DNA of 64,000 nucleotides. Origin: JAMXLO01 sp963799415. Its GTDB lineage: Bacteria; Pseudomonadota; Alphaproteobacteria; Acetobacterales; Acetobacteraceae. The notes under the pieces were generated by a model. It saw only the letters and a program-made list of their open reading frames with translations. It did not search any database and was not told the DNA's origin. Location of the stretch: assembly GCA_963799415.1 (NCBI GenBank), contig CAWCXI010000022.1:62001-126000 (forward strand), given 5' to 3'. Shown here piece by piece: positions 42,926-50,870 of the stretch. The translations under genes and the position numbers were made by a program. Each line of letters opens with the position of its first letter. The first letter of the stretch is position 1.

Positions 42926-44590
42926 ATGGCGGTCAGCGAGGCTGCGGGCGAGGAGTTCGACTACGTCATCGTCGGCAGCGGCGCCGCCGGCTCGGTACTG
43001 GCGCACCGGCTGACTGAGGAGCCAGGCGCGACAGTCTGTGTTCTGGAGGCCGGCCCGCCGGACCGGCATCCCTACATCCATGTGCCGGCCGGCTTCATCA
43101 AGATGCTGTTCAACCCGGATTTCACCTGGCAGTTCAAGACCGAGCCGTCCGAGGGCAGCGGCGGCCGGACGATACCCACAACGCAGGGCAAGACTCTCGG
43201 GGGTTCCAGCTCTATCAATGGCATGATCTACAACCGCGGCCAGCGCGCCGACCTCGACAGTTGGGCGCAGCGCGGCAATCGCGGCTGGGGCTATGTCGAT
43301 ATGCTGCCCTACTACAAGCGCACTGAGCGGCGGATCGGCATCGCCGACGACCGCATCCACGGCCGCGAGGGCAACCTGCCGATCACCGACATCGACTGGA
43401 TCCATCCGATCTGCGAAGCCTTCATCGCCGGCGCCGTCGGCATGGGGATCCCGCGCTGCGCCGATTACAACAGCGGCGATCGCCAGGAGGGTGTTGGCTA
43501 TTTCCAGCGAGCGATCCACCGCGGCTGGCGGCATTCCGCGGCACGCGTGTTCCTTCACCCGGCCAAGGCGACCGGCCGGCTGGCGATACGCACCGATGCG
43601 CGCGCCGCCGCGGTGCTGTTCGAGGGCCGGCGTGCGACGGGGGTGCGCTATGTGAACGATCGTGACCGCACCACCCAACACGTCGTGCGAGCGCGTCGCG
43701 AAGTGGTTCTGTGCTGCGGCACCGCCAACACCGCGAAACTGCTTCAGATCTCCGGCGTGGGGCCGGCCGCACTGCTGGGATCGATCGGCGTGGAGGTGGT
43801 GCACGACCTGCGTGGCGTCGGCGAGAACTTCCGCGACCACTATGCGCCGCGCCTGGTGGCCCGCGTCCGCAACAGCGCGACGATCAACGAGATGGCGCGC
43901 GGCATGGGCCTGGCGGGCCAGATCATGCGCTGGGCGATGGGCAAGCCCAGCATCCTCGCGCTGAGCCCGTCGCTGGTGCACTGGTTCTGGAAATCGGACG
44001 ACAGCATGGACCAGCCCGACCTCCAGGGCGTGTTCAGCCCGGCGAGCTACAAGCAGGGCTTTGTCGGCATGCTGGACGACTATCCGGGAATGACCTGCGG
44101 CGTCTGGCAGCATCGCCCGGAGAGCGTCGGCTTCGTCCGGGCACGCTCGGCCGATCCGTTCGAGGACCCGGTCATCCAGCCGAACTACCTGTCCGATCCG
44201 ATGGACCGCCGCGTCCTGGTCGCCGGCATGAAGCTGGCCCGCCGGCTGCTCCACACGCCCGAGCTGGCGCACTATTTCGACGGTGACATGTTGCCCCGTC
44301 CCGAAGTGCGGAGCGACGATGAGTTTCTGGGCTATGCTCGGCAATATGGGTCAACTGCGTACCATCTGATCGGTACCGCGCGGATGGGACCGGTGACCGA
44401 TCCGACAGCGGTGGTGGACGACCAGCTGCGCGTGCATGGGATGCAGAGTTTACGCGTGGCGGATGCGTCGATTATGCCGAGTATGCCGTCGGCAAACACG
44501 TATGCCACTACGATGATGATCGCGGAGAAGGCGTCCGACATGATCCGTGGCCGGCCGCCGCTGACGCCGGTGGAGGGAGTAGCCGCCTGA
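42926..44590 (+). CDS. GMC-family FAD oxidoreductase, second copy
   Basis: 554 residues. The FAD Rossmann start (FDYVIVGSGAAGSVLAHRLT) is followed by KTLGGSSSINGMIYNRGQRAD and a C-terminal substrate domain. STAYHLIGTARMGPVTDPTAV carries the catalytic His and NTYATTMMIAEKAS the Asn/His region. It is a distant paralogue of the 39,036 gene: both share the PAG.(Y/F)(M/I)K(L/M)L and the SSSINGMIY stretches. In this copy the conserved 'TCKMG' is 'TARMG'. It is the largest plus-strand gene of the catabolic cluster. The substrate is unknown. Confidence 0.86.
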   Translation: MAVSEAAGEEFDYVIVGSGAAGSVLAHRLTEEPGATVCVLEAGPPDRHPYIHVPAGFIKMLFNPDFTWQFKTEPSEGSGGRTIPTTQGKTLGGSSSINGMIYNRGQRADLDSWAQRGNRGWGYVDMLPYYKRTERRIGIADDRIHGREGNLPITDIDWIHPICEAFIAGAVGMGIPRCADYNSGDRQEGVGYFQRAIHRGWRHSAARVFLHPAKATGRLAIRTDARAAAVLFEGRRATGVRYVNDRDRTTQHVVRARREVVLCCGTANTAKLLQISGVGPAALLGSIGVEVVHDLRGVGENFRDHYAPRLVARVRNSATINEMARGMGLAGQIMRWAMGKPSILALSPSLVHWFWKSDDSMDQPDLQGVFSPASYKQGFVGMLDDYPGMTCGVWQHRPESVGFVRARSADPFEDPVIQPNYLSDPMDRRVLVAGMKLARRLLHTPELAHYFDGDMLPRPEVRSDDEFLGYARQYGSTAYHLIGTARMGPVTDPTAVVDDQLRVHGMQSLRVADASIMPSMPSANTYATTMMIAEKASDMIRGRPPLTPVEGVAA

Positions 44591-44616
44591 GGTGCCGGGT
44601 CGCGACCTGCGCCCGA

Positions 44617-45474
44617 TCACTGCATGAGCTGGTTGGCTGCGGTCTCGCCATCGAGCGGCGGTTCGGCGCCTCTCAGGGAGGTGCGCGTCAGGCGTCGGAA
44701 CGGATAGCAGAGCTGACCGAACAGGCTACTCGGCACCTGGCGGTCGACGATGCCAAAAACGCAAGGGATCTGATCTTTTGGCATATGGAAGGTGCCAAAT
44801 ATCAGGTCGAGAAATGGAAAGGTCGGAGCGAAGTTCTTGTCGCCCCCCTGATCAGCATAGGTGTGATGCCAGCGGTGAAACACCGGGCTCGCCAGGACAT
44901 AGCGGAACGGGCCGAACGTCCAATTCAGGTTCGCATGCACCAGGAGGCCGAACAGCGTATTGAACGGGACGAGTACGAAGAATGCCTGGGGACTGAAGCC
45001 GACCAGGCTGATGAGCAGATTGATCAGGGTGGAATACAGAATGAAGTTCACGGGATGAATGCGCACCGAGGTCAACCAGTCGATGTGCCTCGGGGCATGG
45101 TGGATGCAATGGAAACGCCAGAGCGGATTTCGGTGGAAAAGTCGATGGCCCCAGTACTGCACCACGTCCGTGAGGAGCAGAATGATGCCGGCTTGCAGCA
45201 GGATGGGCATGGCGGCCAGGGAACTCGTGGCTGAGGCTTCGAGGTGGGCGTGGTCGACAGCGTATCTGCGCGCCATGAACATGACGTAGCCGTACAGCAG
45301 CGGGCCCAGGAACCAATAGCCAAGGTCCGCCTTCATATCGCTGCGCCAGAATGGCTGCTTTTCCGCTCTGAACAGCCAGTGCAGCGGGCCGAACACCGTC
45401 AGGCCGATGGCAAACCACACCGTCAGGAAGACGAGCGTCGGCACCACGCTGGTCAGATACGAAGGATGCTGCAA
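44617..45474 (-). CDS. Sterol desaturase/fatty acid hydroxylase-family membrane protein
   Basis: 285 residues with at least four hydrophobic segments. The diiron histidine clusters of the superfamily are visible: HRLFHRNP, HCIHHAPRHIDW and VFHRWHHTYAD, in the order HX3H, HX2HHX3H and HX2HH. The enzymes are membrane diiron oxygenases acting on sterols, hopanoids or fatty chains. The substrate is not visible. The gene reads toward the end of the second GMC gene, with 26 bases between them. Confidence 0.85.
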   Translation of the reverse strand: MQHPSYLTSVVPTLVFLTVWFAIGLTVFGPLHWLFRAEKQPFWRSDMKADLGYWFLGPLLYGYVMFMARRYAVDHAHLEASATSSLAAMPILLQAGIILLLTDVVQYWGHRLFHRNPLWRFHCIHHAPRHIDWLTSVRIHPVNFILYSTLINLLISLVGFSPQAFFVLVPFNTLFGLLVHANLNWTFGPFRYVLASPVFHRWHHTYADQGGDKNFAPTFPFLDLIFGTFHMPKDQIPCVFGIVDRQVPSSLFGQLCYPFRRLTRTSLRGAEPPLDGETAANQLMQ

Positions 45475-45541
45475 GGACCGGTCCTACGACTATCCGGCAC
45501 CGGATATACCGCTCACCTCGCCCTTTCAAGCATCAGTGCAC

Positions 45542-45632
45542 CAGGCAGATCTGCCTGTGTGGCACGGGTGCCGAGCAGCGGGGTTCTAAGGGCGACGCCC
45601 TTAGCGGAGTTCCAAGAGGCGGAGCCTCTTGG
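45542..45632. repeat. Three perfect short palindromes
   Basis: Bases 45,542-45,557 read caggcaga/tctgcctg (16 bp, perfect). Bases 45,586-45,604 read ctaagggcg-a-cgcccttag. Bases 45,612-45,632 read ccaagaggc-gga-gcctcttgg. The last two are separated by seven bases and look like one two-hairpin unit. This type of 'AAGGGCGnnGCCCTT' spacer element is common in Acetobacteraceae, as I recall. Confidence 0.75.
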
Positions 45633-45700
45633 CGGGGCCGTGGCGCTCGCCAAGGTTGCTGTTGCATTTGCTGCTGGCGGTGCTGACCCAGGATCTCCTG

Positions 45701-45738
45701 GAGTGAGCTCGATCGGCTGGAGTGAGCTCGATCGGCTG
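45701..45738. repeat. 19-base tandem duplication
   Basis: Two exact copies, gagtgagctcgatcggctg, lie back to back at 45,701-45,719 and 45,720-45,738. They include the palindromic gagctc. It could be a recent replication slip or a duplicated regulator site. Confidence 0.85.
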
Positions 45739-45791
45739 CCGTCAGTGTGGCGGATCAATCGCATTACGGCGTTGCTCGCGGCGGTCATCGA

Positions 45792-45823
45792 CCCCCTCCC
45801 CCCTCCCGCAAGGGGAGGGGGAG
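45792..45823. repeat. CCCCTC-rich repeat, third copy
   Basis: The segment ccccctcccccctcccgcaagg followed by ggagggggag is the same family as 3489-3588 and 15,883-15,921. It lies 12 bases downstream of the stop of the deacetylase gene (minus strand begins at 45,835), so it might form the end of that transcript. Confidence 0.65.
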
Positions 45824-45834
45824 AAACGGGCGCT

Positions 45835-46653
45835 TTACTCCGCGAGCTGGGCGTGATCGGTGAGCCAGCAGTGGTCGTGGCGGCGCACCAACGCGAGCGA
45901 GTCCAGCAACGCGATCGCACCGTAAGGCCGGCCGAAGACGTGGGCGTGCACGGTGATGTCGAGGCATGCTGGCGGGCTGCCCAACCGATCCCAGTTCTCC
46001 ACGATCCGCGCCAGCGTGCGGGTGAATGCTTCGGGCTCGTTGCCGTAGCGCACGTAGAGCGGCATGTCGTTCACCTCCATGGTGAATGGCATGCCGATCA
46101 GCGATCCATCAGGCGTATCGATGCGATATGGTAGATCGGCGTCGAACATGTCGGCGTGCCAGCGGAACCCCGCACGCGCCAGAGTTGCGAGGTATGCGCA
46201 CTCGGCGTGCAGCGCGGGACTGAGCCAGCCGCCCGGCTGCCGTCCGGCCGTGCGCCGCAATACCTCGACGCAACGCGCGATAGCGTCGCGCTCGGCGTCT
46301 TCGGTCAGATAAGCGGGCAGCGTGCCCTGGCTCCAACCATGTGCCGCCACGACGTGCCCGCGTCCCGTAATGGCGGCCGGCAGTTCGGGATAGCGTTCGG
46401 CGACCACGCCGCTGGTATAGAACACCGCCCGCACCTGCTCGCGCTCCAGCAGATCGAGCAGCCGCCAGGCACCGACCTTCGGGCCATATTCCGCCCACGA
46501 CAGCGCCTGCAGATCGGCCACGCCGGGCTTCAGCGGATTGCCCATGGGGCCGATGCCGGGAGCGCTGCCATCGGCCCAACCCTCCAGCATCACGCTGAGC
46601 GAGATCGCCAGCGGCTTTCCGGCAGGCCAGAACAATCCATCGGCGATCGGCAT
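45835..46653 (-). CDS. Polysaccharide deacetylase-family protein (PuuE/NodB-like)
   Basis: 272 residues from the ATG at 46653, preceded by GGAGGA. The NodB fold is visible but modified: LAISLSVMLEGWAD near the start, RLLDLLEREQVRAVFYTSGVV, HVVAAHGWSQGTLPAYLTE with a metal-binding His, and PGGWLSPALHAEC. The sequence is closer to the allantoinase-like (PuuE) branch than to chitin deacetylases. It may act on a small C-N bond substrate. Upstream it is divergent from the small gene at 46,772. Confidence 0.8.
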   Translation of the reverse strand: MPIADGLFWPAGKPLAISLSVMLEGWADGSAPGIGPMGNPLKPGVADLQALSWAEYGPKVGAWRLLDLLEREQVRAVFYTSGVVAERYPELPAAITGRGHVVAAHGWSQGTLPAYLTEDAERDAIARCVEVLRRTAGRQPGGWLSPALHAECAYLATLARAGFRWHADMFDADLPYRIDTPDGSLIGMPFTMEVNDMPLYVRYGNEPEAFTRTLARIVENWDRLGSPPACLDITVHAHVFGRPYGAIALLDSLALVRRHDHCWLTDHAQLAE

Positions 46654-46771
46654 GAAAAATCCTCCGTCAGGGGCTTCCGCCGCGGATCTCGTCGCCAAGT
46701 GTGAAGTAGGTCAACGACTGTGGCGGTTTTAGCAAGGACGATGGCGGCATCTTGAAGCAGGGAAATGTGTC

Positions 46772-47032
46772 ATGTCCGACGCCAGGCAGCTCGCTCCAAC
46801 GGATATCGCCAGGCAGGAGCTCCGCCAGTTCCTGAGCGTGGCCGAGCGGATTGGCATGGATGCTGACCGGCTGAGCCACTCACTGGGGCTGTCGCGCGAG
46901 GACTGGCAGAGCTGGCTTGGCATCCTGCACGACGCGCCGCTGCCGTCGTACCCTGCGCTGCCGCGGCTGTTGCGCCACATCGGCTACTGGACCAGCCGTC
47001 TGGATCGCATGGCGGAAGCGGTGTACGCCTGA
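46772..47032 (+). CDS. Hypothetical protein of 86 residues
   Basis: Starts MSDARQLAPTDIARQELRQF, then LSHSLGLSREDWQSWLGILH and SRLDRMAEAVYA. It is predicted all-helical, and the LSREDWQ stretch might be a DNA-binding helix, but no family was recognised. It is convergent with the acyl-CoA dehydrogenase fragment, with 19 bases between. It is the last complete alphaproteobacterial gene before the join. Confidence 0.5.
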   Translation: MSDARQLAPTDIARQELRQFLSVAERIGMDADRLSHSLGLSREDWQSWLGILHDAPLPSYPALPRLLRHIGYWTSRLDRMAEAVYA

Positions 47033-47051
47033 CCGCGCGAGGCTCGGCAGG

Positions 47052-47512
47052 TCAGAGCGGTTTCATCGGCGGCAGCATGTCTGATGGATCGAGGCCGAGT
47101 TCGTAAATTGCCATGCTCCAGAGACAGAAGTCCGCGGGCGGTGGCTGAATGGGGGCTATCGCGCCGTCGCGGAACAACTGCTCGAGACGTGAGCCTTTGA
47201 AGATGTTGTGCGCACCGCCAAGCGTCAGCGCGACACGGGTGATGCGGGTGACGGTCTCGCCGACCACGTATTTCGCACGGTACAGCGCCGCGGTCGTCTC
47301 TGGCGTCGGTCCTTGCGTGTCGCTGAGCCAGGCGGAGCGATAGGTGATCAGGCGCGCCGCCTCCAGGTCGGCGCTGAGTTCCGCGATGTGACGACGCACG
47401 TCGGGATGATACGCGAGCGGCTGCGCATAACCGTGCGGTTGCCGCGTATGCATGACCCGGCGCAGCTCATCGTACGCCGCGACGGCAATGCCGAGATAGA
47501 CGGCCGTGTAGG
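47052..47512 (-). CDS. Acyl-CoA dehydrogenase, C-terminal part, cut at a chimeric join
   Basis: About 153 residues from YTAVYLGIAVAAYDELRRVM to the stop at 47,052. This is the C-terminal helical domain of an acyl-CoA dehydrogenase. It contains YHPDVRRHIAELSADLEAAR, RAKYVVGETVTRITRVALTLGGAHNIFKGSRLEQLFRDG (a conserved FAD/acyl-binding region) and APIQPPPADFCLW. The N-terminal two thirds are missing. The homology ends at about 47,512, exactly where the propeller protein of another organism begins. It is therefore a fragment created by the join. Confidence 0.8.
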
Positions 47513-47525
47513 AACCCCGAGAATC
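47505..47525. other. Chimeric join 1: alphaproteobacterial to actinobacterial sequence
   Basis: Left of this point an acyl-CoA dehydrogenase is read leftward and its upstream part is absent. Right of it a kelch/galactose-oxidase-like protein, also leftward, has its downstream part absent. Both genes are cut in mid-domain within about 15 bases of each other. No repeat or insertion sequence lies at the point. From here onward frameshifts become frequent. Confidence 0.75.
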
Positions 47526-49215
47526 GCGACCTCGACGAGTCGCTCGGGCCGGTCGCGGTGCCCTTCGGGACGGCGATTTTCGTCGACGAGGGCGTTCCCG
47601 GCGCGACCGAGACCGAGGTCCACCTGCTCGTCCGGGCATAGGTCACCACCCCGGATGCGGTGTTCGGTGATCCGCACGAGGGGGAAGTTGGTGTTGTCCT
47701 GGACGTCGTCGCCGTAGGCGGAGCCCTGGTCGAGTCCAGCCAGCTGCGTGCCCGCGAGGGTGCCCGTCTGCCCGCGGTGAAGCTCGCCGAGCTCACCGAG
47801 GTGATCGACGGTGCCCAGGCCGGGTTCGGAGTGCCGCCGGCGGTGTAGACCAGCATCTGGTTGCTGCCGTCGTTGAACAGCACCTGTCCGTTGGGCAGCG
47901 CGAGCATCCGCGTGTAGTAGGTCGAGTCGTTGGCGGCGTTCGGGATGTTCGGTACCGGGGTCAGGGTGTTCGGCCGCGCGTTGTAGAGGAAGAAAGCCAG
48001 CGGGGCGTTGTACACGCACGGGCTCACGTCGAACAGCACGTTCCCGTCGGGCAGGAGCGAGCCTGGCCCGTCGGCGCTGTCGTACTGCATGCCGCCGATC
48101 GTCGGGATCGACGGGCCCGTTGACCCACTTGCCGGCTGCCGCATAGTTGTAGAGCGCGGTGGCCGCCGGCTTGTCTTGGCGGTGCACGGTTCGGGCGGGA
48201 CCTCGGCGCCGGACGTGCCGGCACCGACCACGAACGTGTTGCCGCCGGGCATCTCGACCTGGGGGCCGATCTCGACCGCAGGGCTGTTGACCGGCGACCT
48301 GACGGTGTTGCCGGCGCTACCCCCAGCTCAGGCTGGTCGGGCTTGAACAGCTCGGTGGTCGGCGTCAGCCATGTGTCGATCGTCAGCAGCTGGCCGCTTG
48401 GCTCGAGCGTCCACCCCTCCTCGTCGTTGGGGTCATTCTTGCCCGTGCCGGGGAGCGTCGTCCAGTTCAGACCGCTGGCGTTGAGCAGCGCGTCGGTCGT
48501 GGTCAGGATCGGGCTCGACGAAGTGCAGTTCTGGCACGCCTGGGAGAGCATGAAGGTGCCGTTGGCGAGCACATCGCTCTGCGCGTCTCCGATGTTCGTC
48601 CAACCTGCCGGCGGAGCCACCGACTGCCACGTGTTTGTGACCGAGTTGTAGATCGCACCCTTGCTGGTCCACACCGGGTTGCCTCCGAGATACTCCCCAC
48701 CCTCGACGATCATCCGTCCGTCGGGCAGGATCGCCGAGGCGAAGTACAGCGGGTCATAGCCCGACGGCATCGTCGCGATCTTGCTCCAGGTCCCGTCGAC
48801 GTAGCTTCCCTTCGAGTTGGGCGTCAGCTTGTACCAGGCGCGTGTGCCGCCGGCGGGCTCGGAGTGGACCAGCACCGTGCCGTCGCTCTGGCAGCAGCAT
48901 CGTGCCCGGACGAATTCCGGCGGTGCTCCTCTTCAGCTTTTCCCAGGGCGAGGGCGTGGCGTTGGCGAAGGCCTGCGCGGGGACCGAGGCGGCAGGCTTC
49001 GCATGCCTCATCGGCGGATCGGCCTCGAGACCCTTCGGGCGGCTCGCCGCCGAAGTCGGGACGGCGGCCAGCAACGCTGGCACGAACGCCGCGGCGATCA
49101 CTCGATACAGGGTCAACCGACGACTCGATCCGAACACAGCTCCTCCACTCCCTCGTCCTGTTTGGAGATGCCCGCACGCCGGGCCCTTCGCGGACGCGTC
49201 CACCATCCGGGGCAT
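47515..49215 (-). CDS. Galactose oxidase-like/glyoxal oxidase-type kelch protein with multiple frameshifts
   Basis: Pieces in different frames form one protein. The N-terminus has a signal-like stretch, LTLYRVIAAAFVPALLAA. Next come kelch strands (GTWSKIATMPSGYDPLYFAS, AILPDGRMIVEGGEYLGGNP, GAIYNSVTNTWQSVAPPAG). A middle with IGGMQYDSADGPGSLLPDGN and RMLALPNGQVLFNDGSNQML follows. A DUF1929-type C-terminus has QGSAYGDDVQDNTNFPLVRI. At least four frame changes occur, which fits poor base calling. The last residues are cut at join 1. The protein is secreted; function is unknown beyond the propeller fold. Confidence 0.7.
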
Positions 49216-49291
49216 CCGAGGCTAGCACCGGGCTCGCGCGCGGGGGCCACACGCCGGGCCCACTCTCGATGTCCACCGCGGCCGCCTCGAG

Positions 49292-49657
49292 CTAGTCGCC
49301 GAACAGCTCATCGACGCGCTCCACGGGCCGCGCGAGCACGGCCGGCTCCCCGCGCACGACGATCGGACGCTGGACGAGCTGCGGGTGCTCGGCCATCAGC
49401 GCGATCAGCTCGTCGTCGGAGCGCTCCGGAGGGCCATCGAGCCCGAGCTGGCCGACCAGCGGCTCGCGCGTGCGCAGGATCTCGCGCGGGCGCGCGTCGA
49501 GCTTGCGCAGCAGGTCGCGGATCTCCGGCTCGGTCAGGCCCGTGACGTGGTACTCGACGGTGTCGTAGCCGATTCCCCGCGCGCTCAGCAATGCGGCGAG
49601 CTTGTGGCACGTCGTGCACGTGCTCTTCTCGTAGACCGTGAGCTGCGGATCGGGCAC
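49292..49657 (-). CDS. ArsC/Spx-family thioredoxin-fold protein (arsenate reductase-like)
   Basis: About 121 residues from a GTG at 49657 (VPDPQLTVYEKSTCTTCHKL). The CTTC active-site motif, LTEPEIRDLLRKLDARPREI, LRTREPLVGQLGL and the conserved Arg in RPIVVRGEPAVLARPVERVDEL fit the ArsC/YffB family. Activity on arsenate is inferred from the family only. The upstream M in an in-frame MLLAAEHRP is an alternative start but does not match homologues. It follows the membrane-anchored protein gene on the same strand. Confidence 0.8.
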   Translation of the reverse strand: MPDPQLTVYEKSTCTTCHKLAALLSARGIGYDTVEYHVTGLTEPEIRDLLRKLDARPREILRTREPLVGQLGLDGPPERSDDELIALMAEHPQLVQRPIVVRGEPAVLARPVERVDELFGD

Positions 49658-49738
49658 CGCGGCAAGTCTGGCAGGCCGCGGGCGATGCTCGGCAGCGAGC
49701 AGCACTGCGCGAGGGACACCACCCGCTCGTCGCGCCGT

Positions 49739-50426
49739 CTACCTGCCTGAGGCCGGGAGGGCTTGGACGCGCAGGCTTCGCATGACCTTCAGGACCTGCG
49801 CCCGGCGCGGGGCGCTGACGTGCGGGCCGAGGCGCAATGTGCGCCTGGAAGAGGCGTCCGGCGGCCCGGAACCGGATCATGTACGTGGGTACCGTCCAGC
49901 ACTCGTAGTTCGAGGGGTGAGAGGGCAGCGCAACCGCCGCCGACTGGGGTGGAAAAGCCGCTTGCACCGGCCGCGTGAACGTACCGGCTGACGACGCGCT
50001 GTATTCGAAGAGGTAGATCAGCGCTCCGTTGGCCGGGAGCGCGGCCTCGGCGTGGCGAGGACTGCAGCCCCCGCCACCGGTGCGGGTTGGGTAGGAAGTG
50101 ATGAGCAGGCGGTCAAACGGGTAGCTGAGCGAGGTGTCCGGCGGCGGGAACAGGTGCCAGCCGCCGGGGTAGCTCACGCTGATCCCGTGAGGCAGTGACG
50201 CCGCGGGCCAGCCGCCGGCTGAGATCGGCGGCTTGGCAGGAGTCCCGCCGCCCGAGCCACCGCCGGCGAGGTACGCGGCACCTCCAAACATCGCGGCAAG
50301 CGCGACGGCGATGCCGACGCGGCGCCGTCGTTGGCGTCGGCGCGCGTCGTCGATCAGGCCGTTGTCCGGGGCCGGTGCGGGTGCACGCCCAGATTGATTC
50401 GGCCTCGGTGGCGTCGCTACTGACAC
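49739..50426 (-). CDS. Membrane-anchored extracytoplasmic protein, one frameshift
   Basis: About 228 codons from the ATG at 50426. A Pro-rich cytosolic start (MSVATPPRPNQSGRAPAPAP) is followed by one membrane helix, VGIAVALAAMFGGAAYLAGG, and then an extracytoplasmic domain (WPAASLPHGISVSYPGGWHL, LIYLFEYSASSAGTFTRPVQ). At about 49,838 one extra base breaks the frame. Skipping it gives LGPHVSAPRRAQVLKVMRSL and a stop at 49,739. The function is unknown. It is divergent from the GntR gene, with 44 bases between. Confidence 0.6.
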
Positions 50427-50452
50427 GGCGCCGTCAATCCATCGTGCATAAC

Positions 50453-50467
50453 GCTAGTATTACTAGC
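50453..50467. promoter_or_regulatory. Palindromic operator before the GntR gene
   Basis: A perfect 15-base palindrome, gctagta-t-tactagc, lies three bases before the ATG of the GntR regulator gene (50,471). It sits in the 44-base gap to the divergent membrane protein gene. A cataac sequence just upstream could be a -10 element. The palindrome suits a homodimeric GntR (YtrA-like) repressor that controls both genes. There is no space for a ribosome-binding site, so the GntR message may be leaderless. Confidence 0.65.
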
Positions 50468-50470
50468 ACT

Positions 50471-50818
50471 ATGGTCTCTGTCAAGATCGACCGGACTGAC
50501 CCAGCACTGCTGCACGACCAGGTCGCCGCACAGATCCGTCGAGCGATCGCAGATGGGGAAGCTGTGCCGGGGGAGCGCCTGCCGCCGGCACGAGACCTCG
50601 CAGCCGTCTTGGCCGTGAACACGAATACGGTGCTGCGGGCGCTGCGGCTCCTGCGCGACGAGGGTCTGGTCGAGCTTCGCCGCGGGCTCGGCGCGCGTGT
50701 GACCGGGACTCCGGAGCGCGTGGAGGTGACCGCCAAGGCGATCGAGCTCCTCAAGCTCGGACGCGCCAGCGGACATACCCGGGCCGAGCTCGTTGCGCTC
50801 CTGCAGGGCCTCCCGTAA
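50471..50818 (+). CDS. GntR-family transcriptional regulator, YtrA-like short form
   Basis: 115 residues from the ATG at 50471. A winged helix-turn-helix domain is visible: DPALLHDQVAAQIRRAIADG, GERLPPARDLAAVLAVNTNT, LRALRLLRDEGLVELRRGLG. A short C-terminal tail of about 40 residues replaces a large effector domain. This is the YtrA subfamily, which represses adjacent ABC or membrane operons. It has a palindrome just upstream and a terminator just downstream. Confidence 0.88.
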   Translation: MVSVKIDRTDPALLHDQVAAQIRRAIADGEAVPGERLPPARDLAAVLAVNTNTVLRALRLLRDEGLVELRRGLGARVTGTPERVEVTAKAIELLKLGRASGHTRAELVALLQGLP

Positions 50819-50825
50819 AGGAAGA

Positions 50826-50847
50826 AGGCCCCACACGTGCGGGGCCT
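50826..50847 (+). terminator. Rho-independent terminator after the GntR gene
   Basis: A 7-bp stem (aggcccc/ggggcct) with an acacgtgc loop, followed by ttc. It lies eight bases after the GntR stop. The palindrome also ends transcription from the other side weakly. Confidence 0.8.
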
Positions 50848-50870
50848 TTCAAGCGGGGCGGGATTCGACT

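Larger units (their letters stand above)
45475..45834. other. 360-bp non-coding region rich in repeats
   Basis: No gene is visible between the sterol-desaturase-like gene and the deacetylase gene. Within it lie three perfect short palindromes (45,542-45,557; 45,586-45,604; 45,612-45,632), a 19-base tandem duplication (45,701-45,738) and a CCCCTC-rich element (45,792-45,823). The two minus-strand genes that flank it would both read across it. It probably holds the promoter of the sterol-desaturase-like gene, but I see no clear consensus. Confidence 0.7.

Noticed and set aside
42905..44344. A 479-codon open frame on the minus strand opposite the second GMC gene
   Set aside because: It lies entirely within the plus-strand GMC gene, has no recognisable domain and a shadow-type composition rich in His, Gln and Ala.
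47580..47640. A short plus-strand frame (PFGTAIFVDEGVPGATETEVHL) just right of join 1
   Set aside because: It resembles coding text, but it is the complement of the DUF1929 domain in the minus-strand propeller gene, which explains the region better.
50434..50870. Long extension of the short-chain dehydrogenase frame through the terminator and across the GntR gene
   Set aside because: It is antisense to the GntR gene and continues past a stop that lies one base out of frame at 50,871; it follows from a probable indel.
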